A stretch of DNA of 64,000 bases from CBDCWT01 sp965223305 (GTDB lineage Bacteria; Planctomycetota; Planctomycetia; Pirellulales; Pirellulaceae). The stretch spans positions 1 through 64,000 of the forward strand of contig CBDCWT010000082.1 of assembly GCA_965223305.1 (NCBI GenBank). The letters run 5' to 3'. The first letter of the stretch is position 1. Each line of letters opens with the position of its first letter. The position numbers were made by a program, and so were the translations under genes. Shown here piece after piece: positions 9,176-17,602 of the stretch. Below the pieces are notes generated by a model. The model was given only the letters and a program-made list of their open reading frames with translations. It made no database searches and was not told the origin of the DNA.

Positions 9176-10456
9176 TTAGAAGACATCCAGGGTCTGGGGC
9201 GGGTCTGTGCGCAGCCATGCATCGACTTGGGCGACCGCGGAAGCGGGCTCGATGCTGGCCTTGCCGAGCCTGACCGCCTGCGAGGGCGTGAGAGTTCCCA
9301 TGTAGATCTCCGCCCATGACGCTGCGTCGGTGGTCAGCTGGGGCGCCCCACGGGACACGCCGGCCTCGACCGAGGCCTCGCCCTCGGCCCACCGCACGGT
9401 CCACGGACCACCGTTGTCCTCGAGCCACGGGTCGATGACGCGCAGCGTGAGCGTCCCAGACCCGGCGGCGTATCCGCGCGCCTCGAGCGCGGCGGGCACT
9501 CGGACGATCCGAACCATGGGCCCGACCACGACGTCGGCCGCAACCATCCAGAGTCCGCGCACGAGCTCTGCGGATGGGCCGCGCGGATCCTTGAGCAAGG
9601 TGTGGAGCGCCTCGTCCGGAGCCACGCAGAGATGCACGCGGGCCACCTGGTCGGATTGGGCCGCCAAGAAGCCGAGCAAGGCGCGGCGCGCACCGTCGGT
9701 CCGGGCGATCTGCTCGACCACATCCAGAACGATCCGGTTGTCGGCCTCCGGAAGCAGACGAAACACCACGTAGCCTTCAGCCGCAGGATCCGCGGCGCTC
9801 GCGGGAGGCACGAACACCACCCGAACCCCCTCCGGCGACAACAGGGCCCTCCAGACCCGTTCGGAGCGGCGAATCAGTCCGTTGTGGGACGCGGCGTAGG
9901 ACTCGTAGCACTGCTCGAGCAGGCGGAGGTCGTCGCCTCGCGCCACGCGAACACGGGACCGCTCCGGTCCCAGCTCCAGCGCCTGAGGAACGAACCGGTA
10001 GCGATGCTGACTGCCAGAGAAGCCCCACCCCAGGCTCCGATAGAAGTCCACGCGAAAGGGATACAGCATGCACAGGGGCGCGCCGCGATCGCGAAGAATC
10101 TGCATCATCTGCCGGAGCAGCGCCCGCGCCACGCCTTGGCGCCGCGCTTCGGGCGACACCCCGACCGACGCCACGCCGCCCATTGCGACGGGGCGGCCCC
10201 CGATCCACGTCTGCATGGGGAACAGGAACCCGTGCCCCACCAGAGCTCCCCCTTGCTCGACGATCAGCAGATCGTCGAGAGCGCCGCGCGCGTTCTCACA
10301 GAGATTCCGGCGACGGGCCTCACGACCCCGCACGTCCGGAAAGGAGGTCAGGTGCACGTCGATGAGTCGCTCGACGTCGCGCTCGCGGGCAGCGCGGATG
10401 CGCAGGTCCGGCGGACTCGCAGGCATGGCGTCAGCATCCAGCAAGCTTCGGCGCAT
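9176..10456 (-). CDS. Eis-like GNAT N-acetyltransferase
   Basis: The 426 residues have the Eis layout: an N-terminal GNAT domain (VASVGVSPEARRQGVARAL is the acetyl-CoA loop), a second GNAT-like domain and a C-terminal sterol-carrier-like domain. The YPFRVDFYRSLGWG segment matches the conserved Tyr region of Eis. The protein ends in Phe (QTLDVF); in mycobacterial Eis the terminal Phe carboxylate takes part in catalysis. It probably acetylates an amine on a small molecule or peptide. The start at 10456 has GAGG six bases upstream; an internal ATG at 10426 is the alternative. The gene precedes the PHP gene closely and may be co-transcribed. Confidence 0.8.
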   Translation of the reverse strand: MRRSLLDADAMPASPPDLRIRAARERDVERLIDVHLTSFPDVRGREARRRNLCENARGALDDLLIVEQGGALVGHGFLFPMQTWIGGRPVAMGGVASVGVSPEARRQGVARALLRQMMQILRDRGAPLCMLYPFRVDFYRSLGWGFSGSQHRYRFVPQALELGPERSRVRVARGDDLRLLEQCYESYAASHNGLIRRSERVWRALLSPEGVRVVFVPPASAADPAAEGYVVFRLLPEADNRIVLDVVEQIARTDGARRALLGFLAAQSDQVARVHLCVAPDEALHTLLKDPRGPSAELVRGLWMVAADVVVGPMVRIVRVPAALEARGYAAGSGTLTLRVIDPWLEDNGGPWTVRWAEGEASVEAGVSRGAPQLTTDAASWAEIYMGTLTPSQAVRLGKASIEPASAVAQVDAWLRTDPPQTLDVF

Positions 10457-10526
10457 TGCAAACCTCGTTCGGCTTCGGGGAGCAGGATTTGGACGTGGGA
10501 CGCGAGCTCAGCCTACGATCGTGATC

Positions 10527-10910
10527 ATGAGGTGGAGGAAACGCGCCTGGCGCACGCCAGGACAAAACCGATCCGAGATTCGGAAGGCCTTTCCGGGCAC
10601 TGTGGAGGTCATCGGTCCCTGGGACGAGCCCCTCCCGTTCCCGGTGCGGGACCTGTCGGCCGATGGGGTGTTCGTGGTGAGCGACTGCCTGCTCGCTCTG
10701 GGCGAGGAGGTCGTCGTGTCCATGCGAGTCCCCGGCTTTCGTCGCGAGATCACGGTCTTCGGCGAGGTAGCGCGGGTGTGCTGCCCCCGGCGGCGAACCG
10801 ACCGCGGACACCCCGGGATGGGAATCGCCTTCCTCGACGCGGCGCCGCTGGAGCGGCTCGCCTTGCGCGAGTCTCTCCGGACCGTCCCGCCCCCCCTGCC
10901 CCTCCCCTGA
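10527..10910 (+). CDS. Small PilZ-domain protein
   Basis: A 127-residue protein with one PilZ-like domain: a basic N-terminus (MRWRKRAWR), then VRDLSADGVFVVSD matching the D-x-S-x-x-G part of PilZ, and HPGMGIAFLD as the closing strand. In Myxococcota many such single-domain proteins are thought to bind cyclic di-GMP or to be degenerate adaptors. The RxxxR part of the binding site is not obvious here. It is divergent from the acetyltransferase gene, with 70 bases between starts. It ends in a run of Pro/Leu. Confidence 0.65.
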   Translation: MRWRKRAWRTPGQNRSEIRKAFPGTVEVIGPWDEPLPFPVRDLSADGVFVVSDCLLALGEEVVVSMRVPGFRREITVFGEVARVCCPRRRTDRGHPGMGIAFLDAAPLERLALRESLRTVPPPLPLP

Positions 10911-11035
10911 GCACGCCGGCGGAGCCTCGGAGGGCCTTGGCCGCCTCCCGACCGCCCGGGCCGGGGAGGCAAGAACCGACGCGCGATTCGGTGACCCCGG
11001 CCCGGACGAAACGGGCTAGACTCGGCCAGACGCGC

Positions 11036-11150
11036 ATGCGGGTCCTGTACAAGACCATCTGCGACCGCTGCTTCATGCTGTATCGATCCGAGCTCGAAGC
11101 GGAGGGTTGGTTCGGGGTCAGGAGCGGGCGCCGGACGCACGGTCGTGGCG
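11036..11150 (+). CDS. Truncated small Cys-containing protein at the join
   Basis: The ATG at 11036 opens MRVLYKTICDRCFMLYR followed by SELEAEGWFG, a CxxC-containing start with a good protein look. After about residue 30 the composition turns into Arg/Gly/Pro-rich sequence typical of an out-of-frame read. I take it as the 5' end of a real gene cut by the join with planctomycetal DNA. The function is not recognised. Confidence 0.4.
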
Positions 11151-11180
11151 AGGCGCTCCTGGTCGGAGGCGGCGCCAGGT
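11130..11180. other. Probable chimeric join of two genomes
   Basis: Left of this point genes are high-G+C and Myxococcota-like; right of it they are planctomycetal to the end of the window. A gene start on the left is cut, and the gene on the right lacks its start. No transposase, integrase, tRNA or repeat lies at the point. The exact base cannot be placed by eye. Confidence 0.65.
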
Positions 11181-11724
11181 TGCCGATCAACTGGCCGCGT
11201 CTCGGGACGGCCAGTCGCTCTCCGCGGCGTTGGAGAACCTGATGGATCGGGCGGAGGAACAGGTGGCGGCCGCGGAGCAGGCAATGCAGGCAGCAGATCC
11301 AGATGCTCGGTTACAGTCGGCGCAGGACGCCGAAAACACGCTGGCTGAGTTGGCCGCGGAAATCAAGTCGTCGCTGCCCGATTCGCAGCAGCAGGGCGAG
11401 TCGCAGCCAGGTGGCCGGGACGCGGAGGCAGGTGAGGCCGGCCGCCAGTCAAAGGAGTCAGACCAATCATCCAGTGACCCAGGCACACCTCAGGGAATGC
11501 CGCAGGATGATCCCGCTGGGTCACAAGACGAAAGCACGATGTTTGACAGCCGCACCGGAGACAACCCGCAAGACTCTGATGTACTCCAGAGGCGCTTTCA
11601 CGACGAAACCTGGTTCGCCAAACTGCCGCCGGCTTTGCAAAGGGCGATTCAGACCCGCACGCGGCGTCCCGCACCACGTGGCTACGAGCGACGTTTGAGG
11701 CGGTACTTCCAGCAAGTTGACTAG
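11150..11724 (+). CDS. C-terminal fragment of a planctomycetal coiled-coil protein
   Basis: From about RRQVADQLAASRDGQS the frame codes a Gln/Ala/Glu-rich helical stretch, then a long acidic Ser/Gln/Gly/Pro linker, and ends in a basic segment (RRPAPRGYERRLRRYFQQVD) typical of the C-termini of large planctomycetal proteins related to the DUF4175 group. No start is present, and upstream codons belong to the other genome. In the source organism the gene would extend far upstream. It is followed 42 bases later by the PAC2 gene, probably in one transcript. Confidence 0.6.
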
Positions 11725-11766
11725 CCGGGCCTAAAAGGCCCATCACCATCACTGATACCCTTGATC

Positions 11767-12618
11767 ATGCCCGATTCTATTAACGACATTCTTCAAATTA
11801 CCCGGCGGCCGCAGGTCGAGGACGCGACGCTCGTCTTGGCATTCTCCGGTTGGATGGATGGGGGGGATGTGTCGACGGGGACCGTGCGTCGGCTGGTTGA
11901 GCTAACCGAAGCCAGCCAAATCGCCGCCATCGACCCTGAGCCGTTCTACATCTACAACATGCCGGGGTCGATGGAATTTGCCGCCTTGTTCCGCCCGCAC
12001 ATAGAGATCCGCGAGGGGCTGGTAGAGCAGATTGAAATGCCGACCAGCTTATTCTACAGCCATGATGCGGAGCACCTGCTGTTTTTCGTAGGCCGGGAAC
12101 CAAATATGCACTGGAAGCAATACGGTGAGTGCATTCTCAGTTTCGCCCACGAAATCGGCGTGCGGCGCATCTTGTTTGTCGGCTCCTACGGCGGCGCGGT
12201 ACCACACACGCGTCAACCTCGCTTGTACGTCACCTGTTCTGAGAAACGACTGTTAACCGAAATGCAGCCTTACGCCGTGGGAAGAACAGGCTACGAAGGG
12301 CCTGGGTCCTTCACCTCTTACCTGATGACTCAGGCGCCTTCCGCCAAATTAGAGATGGTCTCGCTGGTCGCCGAAATACCGAGCTATCTACAGGGAACCA
12401 ACCCATCGTGCATTGAGGCAGTCACGCGTCAGCTGGCGAAGATTCTCAAACTGCCGTTACAGCTCGATGCGCTCCGCAGCGAGAGCACCCACTGGGAGCT
12501 GGCAATCTCGCGGCAAGTCGAAGAGGACGAGTCGCTCACGACGGAGATCCGCAAGTTGGAGCAAGCATACGACGACCAGCTGCTGGAAGACGCTCAATCG
12601 AAGGAAGAACCGGAGTAG
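11767..12618 (+). CDS. PAC2-family protein
   Basis: About 283 residues. LVLAFSGWMDGGDVSTGTVR, YIYNMPGSMEF and RILFVGSYGGAVPHTRQP match the PAC2 (proteasome assembly chaperone 2-like) family, which adopts a phosphorylase-like fold. The C-terminus is a charged helix. Bacterial members are widespread in Planctomycetes and Actinobacteria and their role is unsettled. An in-frame TTG six bases upstream is an alternative start; ATG at 11767 is preferred. It follows the truncated coiled-coil gene. Confidence 0.8.
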   Translation: MPDSINDILQITRRPQVEDATLVLAFSGWMDGGDVSTGTVRRLVELTEASQIAAIDPEPFYIYNMPGSMEFAALFRPHIEIREGLVEQIEMPTSLFYSHDAEHLLFFVGREPNMHWKQYGECILSFAHEIGVRRILFVGSYGGAVPHTRQPRLYVTCSEKRLLTEMQPYAVGRTGYEGPGSFTSYLMTQAPSAKLEMVSLVAEIPSYLQGTNPSCIEAVTRQLAKILKLPLQLDALRSESTHWELAISRQVEEDESLTTEIRKLEQAYDDQLLEDAQSKEEPE

Positions 12619-12662
12619 CTTGTTCAATGAGCAGCCGCGTCCGGTGCCCGAGAGTGCTTCTT

Positions 12663-12793
12663 GCCGAACCCGCCAGAGCCGTAGCCGAACTGCCAGAGTT
12701 TGGTAGCCGAACTCGCCAGAGTTTGGTGGTAGCCGAACTCGCCAGAGTTTGGTGGACTGCCGATTCGTCCAAATTCTGGCGAATTCGGCTACA
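12663..12793. repeat. Cluster of GTAGCCGAACTCGCCAGAG repeats
   Basis: Three to four direct copies of a unit reading GTAGCCGAACTCGCCAGAG followed by TTTGG lie head to tail from 12663. They end in one inverted copy (CCAAATTCTGGCGAATTCGG then CTAC), so the last unit folds into a hairpin. The same family occurs at 14983, 38272 and 48811. Together with the 180-bp element it fills the 395 bases between the PAC2 and PhoD-like genes. Confidence 0.8.
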
Positions 12794-12836
12794 AGACATC
12801 CGTCGGACCAAAAGAGATACGCAAACAGACCGATCC

Positions 12837-13016
12837 TAACCCGAATTATTCATGAGCGATCTACTGCGAGGTCGTAAGTCCATCCGTGGCTTCGTCATGC
12901 TTCACAATTCTCCCTCGACGTATTGCTTCAATACGCCTGCGGAAGAATTGCTCGCCTTCCTTGCCACGAACGTACTTACAACCTCTCGCCACGATCTTCA
13001 TGAATAATCCGGGCTA
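12837..13016. mobile_element. 180-bp foldback element, copy A (MITE-like)
   Basis: The whole element is one imperfect palindrome: the left half pairs with the right around the centre GTATTGCTTCAATAC. Its ends read TAACCCGAATTATTCATGA and the complement of TCATGAATAATCCGGGCTA. Copy B at 46333-46512 is its reverse complement with about five differences in 180 bases. TA at both outer ends would fit TA-target insertion as in IS630/Tc1-type MITEs. It has no coding capacity. Its last three bases (13014-13016) are the stop codon of the neighbouring PhoD-like gene. Confidence 0.75.
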
Positions 13017-14942
13017 AAACTCAATGTGCCGGCTTCCAGACGCTGACTTTGGTCCGGCCGTTAGCGTCAACGTCTTCAGGTCGGGTCGGTCTTTGCCCAC
13101 CCGCACGGTGTACTCCCCGCTGGCGTAGACCGGCGGCTGAAACTGCTTGCCACGAATGCGAATCGTGTAGAGGATCTCACCTCCGGACGCCGCGGCCACT
13201 TGGACAACCGGATTTTCACTGTCGAAGGTTAGTTCCGGTAACCATGCAACCGGCTTGCGGCCGTCGTTGTCTCGCCAGGCGACCGTGATCGGCCAACCTG
13301 GAAACTGCGCTTGGTCACCGTCGCTGGCCTTGGCGAATCGCGGCCAACACTCGAAGGTGATCGTGCGGGCTACTTTGTCAAAACGGGCAATACCATAGCC
13401 GTCGGCGCGCTTCAGTTCGTCCGTGCGGTCCTCAGGGTTCGCGTAGGCCAGCATGGTGAGCTTGTTGCCCAATCCGTCCTCGTAGTCACCGGTCCAGGGA
13501 AGCGGACTGCCGGAAACCGCGTTTGGGCCAGCTTGCTGATCGGCAGGCTGCCACCAACGGCCGTAGATTGTGTTGACGATCGCCGGGCTAGTAAAGCCGT
13601 ACGGACCGTCGCCGTATTCGTCGATCCCATGCTTGACCGTCACTGCCAGATGTTGGTCTCCACAAAGGTGTGGTGCCCAGGCGCGGCGGATCTCGGTCAG
13701 CGCCTTACGCCGTCCGGTTTGTGGCCAGCCGTTGCAGTCTAAGTCGGCCAGCAGCCGGTTGTCAGGTTGACCGTGAAGGTGAACCGCCCCACAAAAGGCG
13801 GTTTGTGAAAGGACCGCCTTCATTTCAGCTCCCGTCCAGTCCTGCCCCCATTCGTGCAAGAAATCGAGCTGGCGGGCGCCGAGCAGCTGGAGGCCGCGGA
13901 CATCGACCGACGCGCGATCGTAGTTCGGATCGTTGATATGGTCGGGCCGCGGGCCCAACCGGGGAATCTTGTGCTCCGGACCGCTCTTGAACTTGCGGTC
14001 CTCCAAGATGGCAAAGTCGATACCACCGACTCGCAACCGCGTGTAGTAAACCGTGATTCCCTGCTGAATCGGGGTCGCATCGTACGGATCGGGAAGATGC
14101 CATGTCTGCTGCCGCTGTACCATGTTCACGTAACTGCTCGGGTAGAAGTAGCCGCCGTCGGGTCCCGCCGGCGTCGCAGCCTGTTTCCCACCTTCTCCCC
14201 AAATGTTTCCCTGACCGACGTCGTGATCGTCCGGAATCGTAATCACCGGGCGGTCCTTGAGGATCTCACGAAACTGCAATCCGAACTCCAACCAACCAGC
14301 CGTGTGTTCCGTGTGGTGATACGTCTGATCGCCGGCAAAGAAGAGCAGATCGGGATCCTGTTGCGTCAAATTCGCCACGATTTGAGGCCGCGGACCTTTT
14401 GTACGGGCGGAGTTACATGAGAGCACACCCACCACGATCTGGGCCTTGTCGGTGGGATCACGACGAATCGTGCCCGCGAACACGGCCGCCTCGCCATGCC
14501 GCACCCGATAGCGAACCGTGCGGCTAGGATCCCAATCGCGGATGCGGAAGTGGGCACTCCAACCCGGATAGCGGACCTCGCTCCGTGCAGCCTCCTCCCA
14601 AGCACCGTCACGTTGCAGCTCCAATCGCGCAATCCGTTCCTCCTCAGGCTTGAGCGGAAAGAGCTGCGCGGTCAGCTTAAGCTGCTGGTCGCTGACCGTG
14701 TAGACCGCAAAAGCGACCACTTCGTCTCGCGGCACGTCCATCTCAACCGGAGGCTTCAGCATCCGCCGCTGTCTACCTGCAACCGGTGGTGCCGGCGGCA
14801 GCTTCCACCACTGGCCTGTTGCGAAGCCATCGAGTCCAGGAAAGCCGGCCCCGAACGGCTGCGGATTGTCGGCCGCCCAAACGGTCGATCCAGTACCCAG
14901 CCCAACACCGAACAACACGGCCAGAACAAGTTGCCTCATCAT
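13014..14942 (-). CDS. PhoD-like metallophosphatase, secreted
   Basis: The start ATG at 14942 gives the signal peptide MMRQLVLAVLFGVGLGTGST ending in VWA. Residues 140-450 resemble alkaline phosphatase D / metallophosphatase proteins: VGVLSCNSART, DLLFFAGDQTYHHTEH (metal Asp), TIPDDHDVGQG (Asp/His) and HLCGDQHLAVTVKHG (His pair). An upstream GTG at 14960 is less likely because it precedes the signal peptide. The enzyme would release phosphate from esters outside the cytoplasm. The stop codon lies inside the end of the foldback element, so the original C-terminus may have been altered by that insertion. Confidence 0.8.
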   Translation of the reverse strand: MMRQLVLAVLFGVGLGTGSTVWAADNPQPFGAGFPGLDGFATGQWWKLPPAPPVAGRQRRMLKPPVEMDVPRDEVVAFAVYTVSDQQLKLTAQLFPLKPEEERIARLELQRDGAWEEAARSEVRYPGWSAHFRIRDWDPSRTVRYRVRHGEAAVFAGTIRRDPTDKAQIVVGVLSCNSARTKGPRPQIVANLTQQDPDLLFFAGDQTYHHTEHTAGWLEFGLQFREILKDRPVITIPDDHDVGQGNIWGEGGKQAATPAGPDGGYFYPSSYVNMVQRQQTWHLPDPYDATPIQQGITVYYTRLRVGGIDFAILEDRKFKSGPEHKIPRLGPRPDHINDPNYDRASVDVRGLQLLGARQLDFLHEWGQDWTGAEMKAVLSQTAFCGAVHLHGQPDNRLLADLDCNGWPQTGRRKALTEIRRAWAPHLCGDQHLAVTVKHGIDEYGDGPYGFTSPAIVNTIYGRWWQPADQQAGPNAVSGSPLPWTGDYEDGLGNKLTMLAYANPEDRTDELKRADGYGIARFDKVARTITFECWPRFAKASDGDQAQFPGWPITVAWRDNDGRKPVAWLPELTFDSENPVVQVAAASGGEILYTIRIRGKQFQPPVYASGEYTVRVGKDRPDLKTLTLTAGPKSASGSRHIEF

Positions 14943-14982
14943 GAGTTGGATCCCCCTCACTCAATGCCCGTTAACGATTTCT

Positions 14983-15047
14983 TGTAGCCGAATTTGCGAG
15001 AATTTGGACGAATCGGCAGTCCACCAAACTCTGGCGAGTTCGCGACG
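14983..15047. repeat. Hairpin repeat of the GTAGCCGAA family
   Basis: One full unit: TTGTAGCCGAATTTGCGAG... on the left pairs with ACCAAACTCTGGCGAGTTCG on the right across a short loop containing CGAATCGGCAG. It sits between the start of the PhoD-like gene and the end of the TPR-thioredoxin gene. Confidence 0.7.
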
Positions 15048-15096
15048 ATCGCGTAGGGGCGGAATGTCGGAAAGAAGTCCTCGACGACGTTGCCCC

Positions 15097-17463
15097 TTAC
15101 TGTGACAAGAGCCGCTGTGACTCGGCCAACACGAACTCCGCGTCCATAAAGGGCTCGTAGCTGATGTCCTGCCAACGGATTTGGCCCTCACCATCGAGCA
15201 AGAACGTGCCGTGCAGCGGTTGTTGTTCGAAGTCATCATAGGCGCGGTAGGCACGAAATGTGTTCAGCTCCGCGTTCGACAGCAGCGGGAACGGCAGCTG
15301 CGCTCCACCTAAGTTAGCGACCGAGATCTGCAGCCCGGCCGTATCATCGGTGCTGATCGCCAGCACCTGGATGCCCGCCTGCTGAAACTGCTCAGTCACC
15401 GGCGCGAAAGCATGCAGCTGTTCCGCGCAGTGGAGACAGCCGTGGCCAAGGTAAAAGATGAGCAGCAAAGGCTGGCTCCGGAATTCACTCAGCGAGTAAA
15501 AGCGGCCGTCGTGATCAACCAAAGTCCAATCCGGCGCCGGTAGCGGCTGCCAGCGAAACGGACCTAGCGAACCGAGTTCCGGACGGTCGCCCACATCGTC
15601 ACCCGGCTTCTTGACGATCCGCCAATCGTCGGCGTAGCCTGCGGCGCGAGCTACCGGAGCAAGTCGTTGGAAGATGGGTGATGCCAGATCGATGGACGAA
15701 GAGATCTCGCGAAGCTTCGCAAATGTCTCCTTCGCTTCCGCCGGTTGCTCGGCAAACCAAAGCAGATCGACAAACTTGGCGAGCGGCTGGACTTCGTTCT
15801 TGTGTGACTTGATGTGATTCCGAGCTGTTTTTAGCGCCAGCTTGCGGTCTCCTGCCAGCAACTGGACCTTGGCGAGATACATGGCGTCGGCATTCCCGGC
15901 TTGCTTGAGTTTCTTCCAGCCCTGCTCGTATTCGCCCTGCACGACCGCCCGGTAGCCCTCTAGCGCGGTGATCGCCTTCTCCAGTTTGCGTTTCGTGGCG
16001 CGTAGCTTTCGTTGCGCCTCTTTCCGTTTTTTCTCTTCCTCTGAGAGTTCTTCGTCGTCTTGCTCTTCTCCGGACGTTTTCGAGTCAGCTTGCTTGTCGG
16101 CATCTCGGTCACCGACCCCTTCAGAACGGCCGGCAGCCGACTTCTCGTCAGAGTCGTCTGCGGCCTCGCCTTCTTGCTGCTGTTTGCGAGCGAGCCTGTC
16201 GCCCAGTTCGGCCAACTGAGCTTCGGCGAGCTCGGTATTGCCGCTGCGAAACGCCGCTTGTCCCAAATAGCGGAGCCGGACGATCTGTTCGTCCTCCGAG
16301 TCAGTCGGCGCCAGATACGGCGTTTCGGCCAGTGCGATCAACTGGTCCCACAGTTCGAAGCGAGACAGGGTTTCGAGCAGCCGCGTGCGACCGTATCGAG
16401 CGCTGCCCCGTTTGTCAAAATGGTTGTACTTGGGATGCCGTGGCAATTCGACCATGTTCTTGGCGAGATCGATCGCATCAGCAACCCGTCCCACGTGGTT
16501 GAGATTACGAATCAGCCACTCGTTGTTGTGAGCGAAATTATGGATCTGGTCCGGCATCACCCGGTCGCGCATCATATGCGCGTGGTCGACGCGCGCAGAA
16601 GCCTCTTGCTGCCAACAGGCGTCCTCGTAGCGCTTCACGCGTGAGTAGGTGTGCCCCGGCATGTGCCACATGTGGGCAATGGCCGGCAAGGACTGCCCGC
16701 AAAGAGCTGCGGAAGCCAACGCCTTCTCCGGCCTCTCGTAGTCCCACAGGTGGATGCGGTAGTGGTGTGCCGGATGCATTGGCTCGACCGCAAACACCTG
16801 TTCGATCAGCGCGTCGACAGCCAAATAACTGTTGATCGGCAGCCCATCGTTTCGGTTGTTCCACAATTGAACGATTAGGAACGCCTTGGCCTCCAGGTCG
16901 TCTGGAAACTCGTGCACAATTCCTTCCAGTGCCTTGGTGTACTTCTTACTGCGTTCTTTCTTCTGTTTGGGGTCTGCTGCAAGGTAGGTATGAAGGCTCT
17001 CGATATAGAGCTGCTCTCGCCTGCTGGCTCCCTTCTTACGCTCCTCGGCTTCGGCAATGAAACCTTTGGCACGTTCCTGGTTGTTCCGATTGGCCATCGC
17101 CATTCCCCAATACGCCATCGCACATTGCTCGTCGATTGCAGCGGCTTGGCGAAAGGAACGTTCCGCCTCGAAATACCAAAAGCCATGCAGTTGGGCGATC
17201 CCCTGCGTGACAAACTGCTGGGCTTCCGCGGATACCGTGGTCACCGGGAACTCGACACGGCCTAAACCGTCCATCAAGTATGCCTGCTGGCGAGGCCCAT
17301 CGTTGAAGACTTCGCCGTGATACGAATGTCCGGCTAGTACCTCCGCCGCCGCGGGGCTTGTTTCTTCCTGGGCGACGCCGCCCGATTGAGCATTCGCCGA
17401 TGGACAGACAATGAGTGACGAGATCGTTAAGAGGAGGATGGAGTAAGTCCGGTGCGCAGGCAT
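15097..17463 (-). CDS. Secreted TPR protein with C-terminal thioredoxin-like domain
   Basis: The 788 residues start with a signal peptide (MPAHRTYSILLLTISS... ending SANAQ). TPR-like helices fill residues 80-400 (GFWYFEAERSFRQAAAIDEQ, AHMWHMPGHTYSRVKRYEDA). A highly charged coiled coil follows, rich in Glu/Asp/Lys (DDEELSEEEKKRKEAQRKL), then more helices. The last 150 residues are an AhpC/TSA-type redoxin: LLLIFYLGHGCLHCAEQL carries CLHC at the active site, followed by VLAISTDDTAG. An open frame extends to 17625, but the signal peptide fixes the start at 17463. The protein probably acts outside the cytoplasm as a thiol-disulfide enzyme. Confidence 0.75.
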   Translation of the reverse strand: MPAHRTYSILLLTISSLIVCPSANAQSGGVAQEETSPAAAEVLAGHSYHGEVFNDGPRQQAYLMDGLGRVEFPVTTVSAEAQQFVTQGIAQLHGFWYFEAERSFRQAAAIDEQCAMAYWGMAMANRNNQERAKGFIAEAEERKKGASRREQLYIESLHTYLAADPKQKKERSKKYTKALEGIVHEFPDDLEAKAFLIVQLWNNRNDGLPINSYLAVDALIEQVFAVEPMHPAHHYRIHLWDYERPEKALASAALCGQSLPAIAHMWHMPGHTYSRVKRYEDACWQQEASARVDHAHMMRDRVMPDQIHNFAHNNEWLIRNLNHVGRVADAIDLAKNMVELPRHPKYNHFDKRGSARYGRTRLLETLSRFELWDQLIALAETPYLAPTDSEDEQIVRLRYLGQAAFRSGNTELAEAQLAELGDRLARKQQQEGEAADDSDEKSAAGRSEGVGDRDADKQADSKTSGEEQDDEELSEEEKKRKEAQRKLRATKRKLEKAITALEGYRAVVQGEYEQGWKKLKQAGNADAMYLAKVQLLAGDRKLALKTARNHIKSHKNEVQPLAKFVDLLWFAEQPAEAKETFAKLREISSSIDLASPIFQRLAPVARAAGYADDWRIVKKPGDDVGDRPELGSLGPFRWQPLPAPDWTLVDHDGRFYSLSEFRSQPLLLIFYLGHGCLHCAEQLHAFAPVTEQFQQAGIQVLAISTDDTAGLQISVANLGGAQLPFPLLSNAELNTFRAYRAYDDFEQQPLHGTFLLDGEGQIRWQDISYEPFMDAEFVLAESQRLLSQ

Positions 17464-17602
17464 GGGCGGTGATCCAGGGAGAGGTGGGCGGCAGATTTCG
17501 TCCGATGAAACAGCAAGTGTGAGACAGGAATCCGTGTCGTGGGCGGGCTCTAGTGGTAGTCGGGCTCCAAGCGGCCCGATTCGCTTGGTCCGTTCTATTT
17601 TC

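Noticed and set aside
11107..11160. N-terminus of the coiled-coil gene starting at 11107
   Set aside because: Those first codons are Arg/Gly/Pro-rich and lie in the other genome's DNA; the real gene begins upstream in its own genome.
9602..11242. 546-codon plus-strand frame
   Set aside because: It runs antisense to the Eis-like gene and through the intergenic space; only its last part, from 11036, looks like protein.
12837..13016. tRNA or known structured RNA
   Set aside because: The fold is one long hairpin with transposon-like ends and a second inverted copy, which fits a foldback element better.
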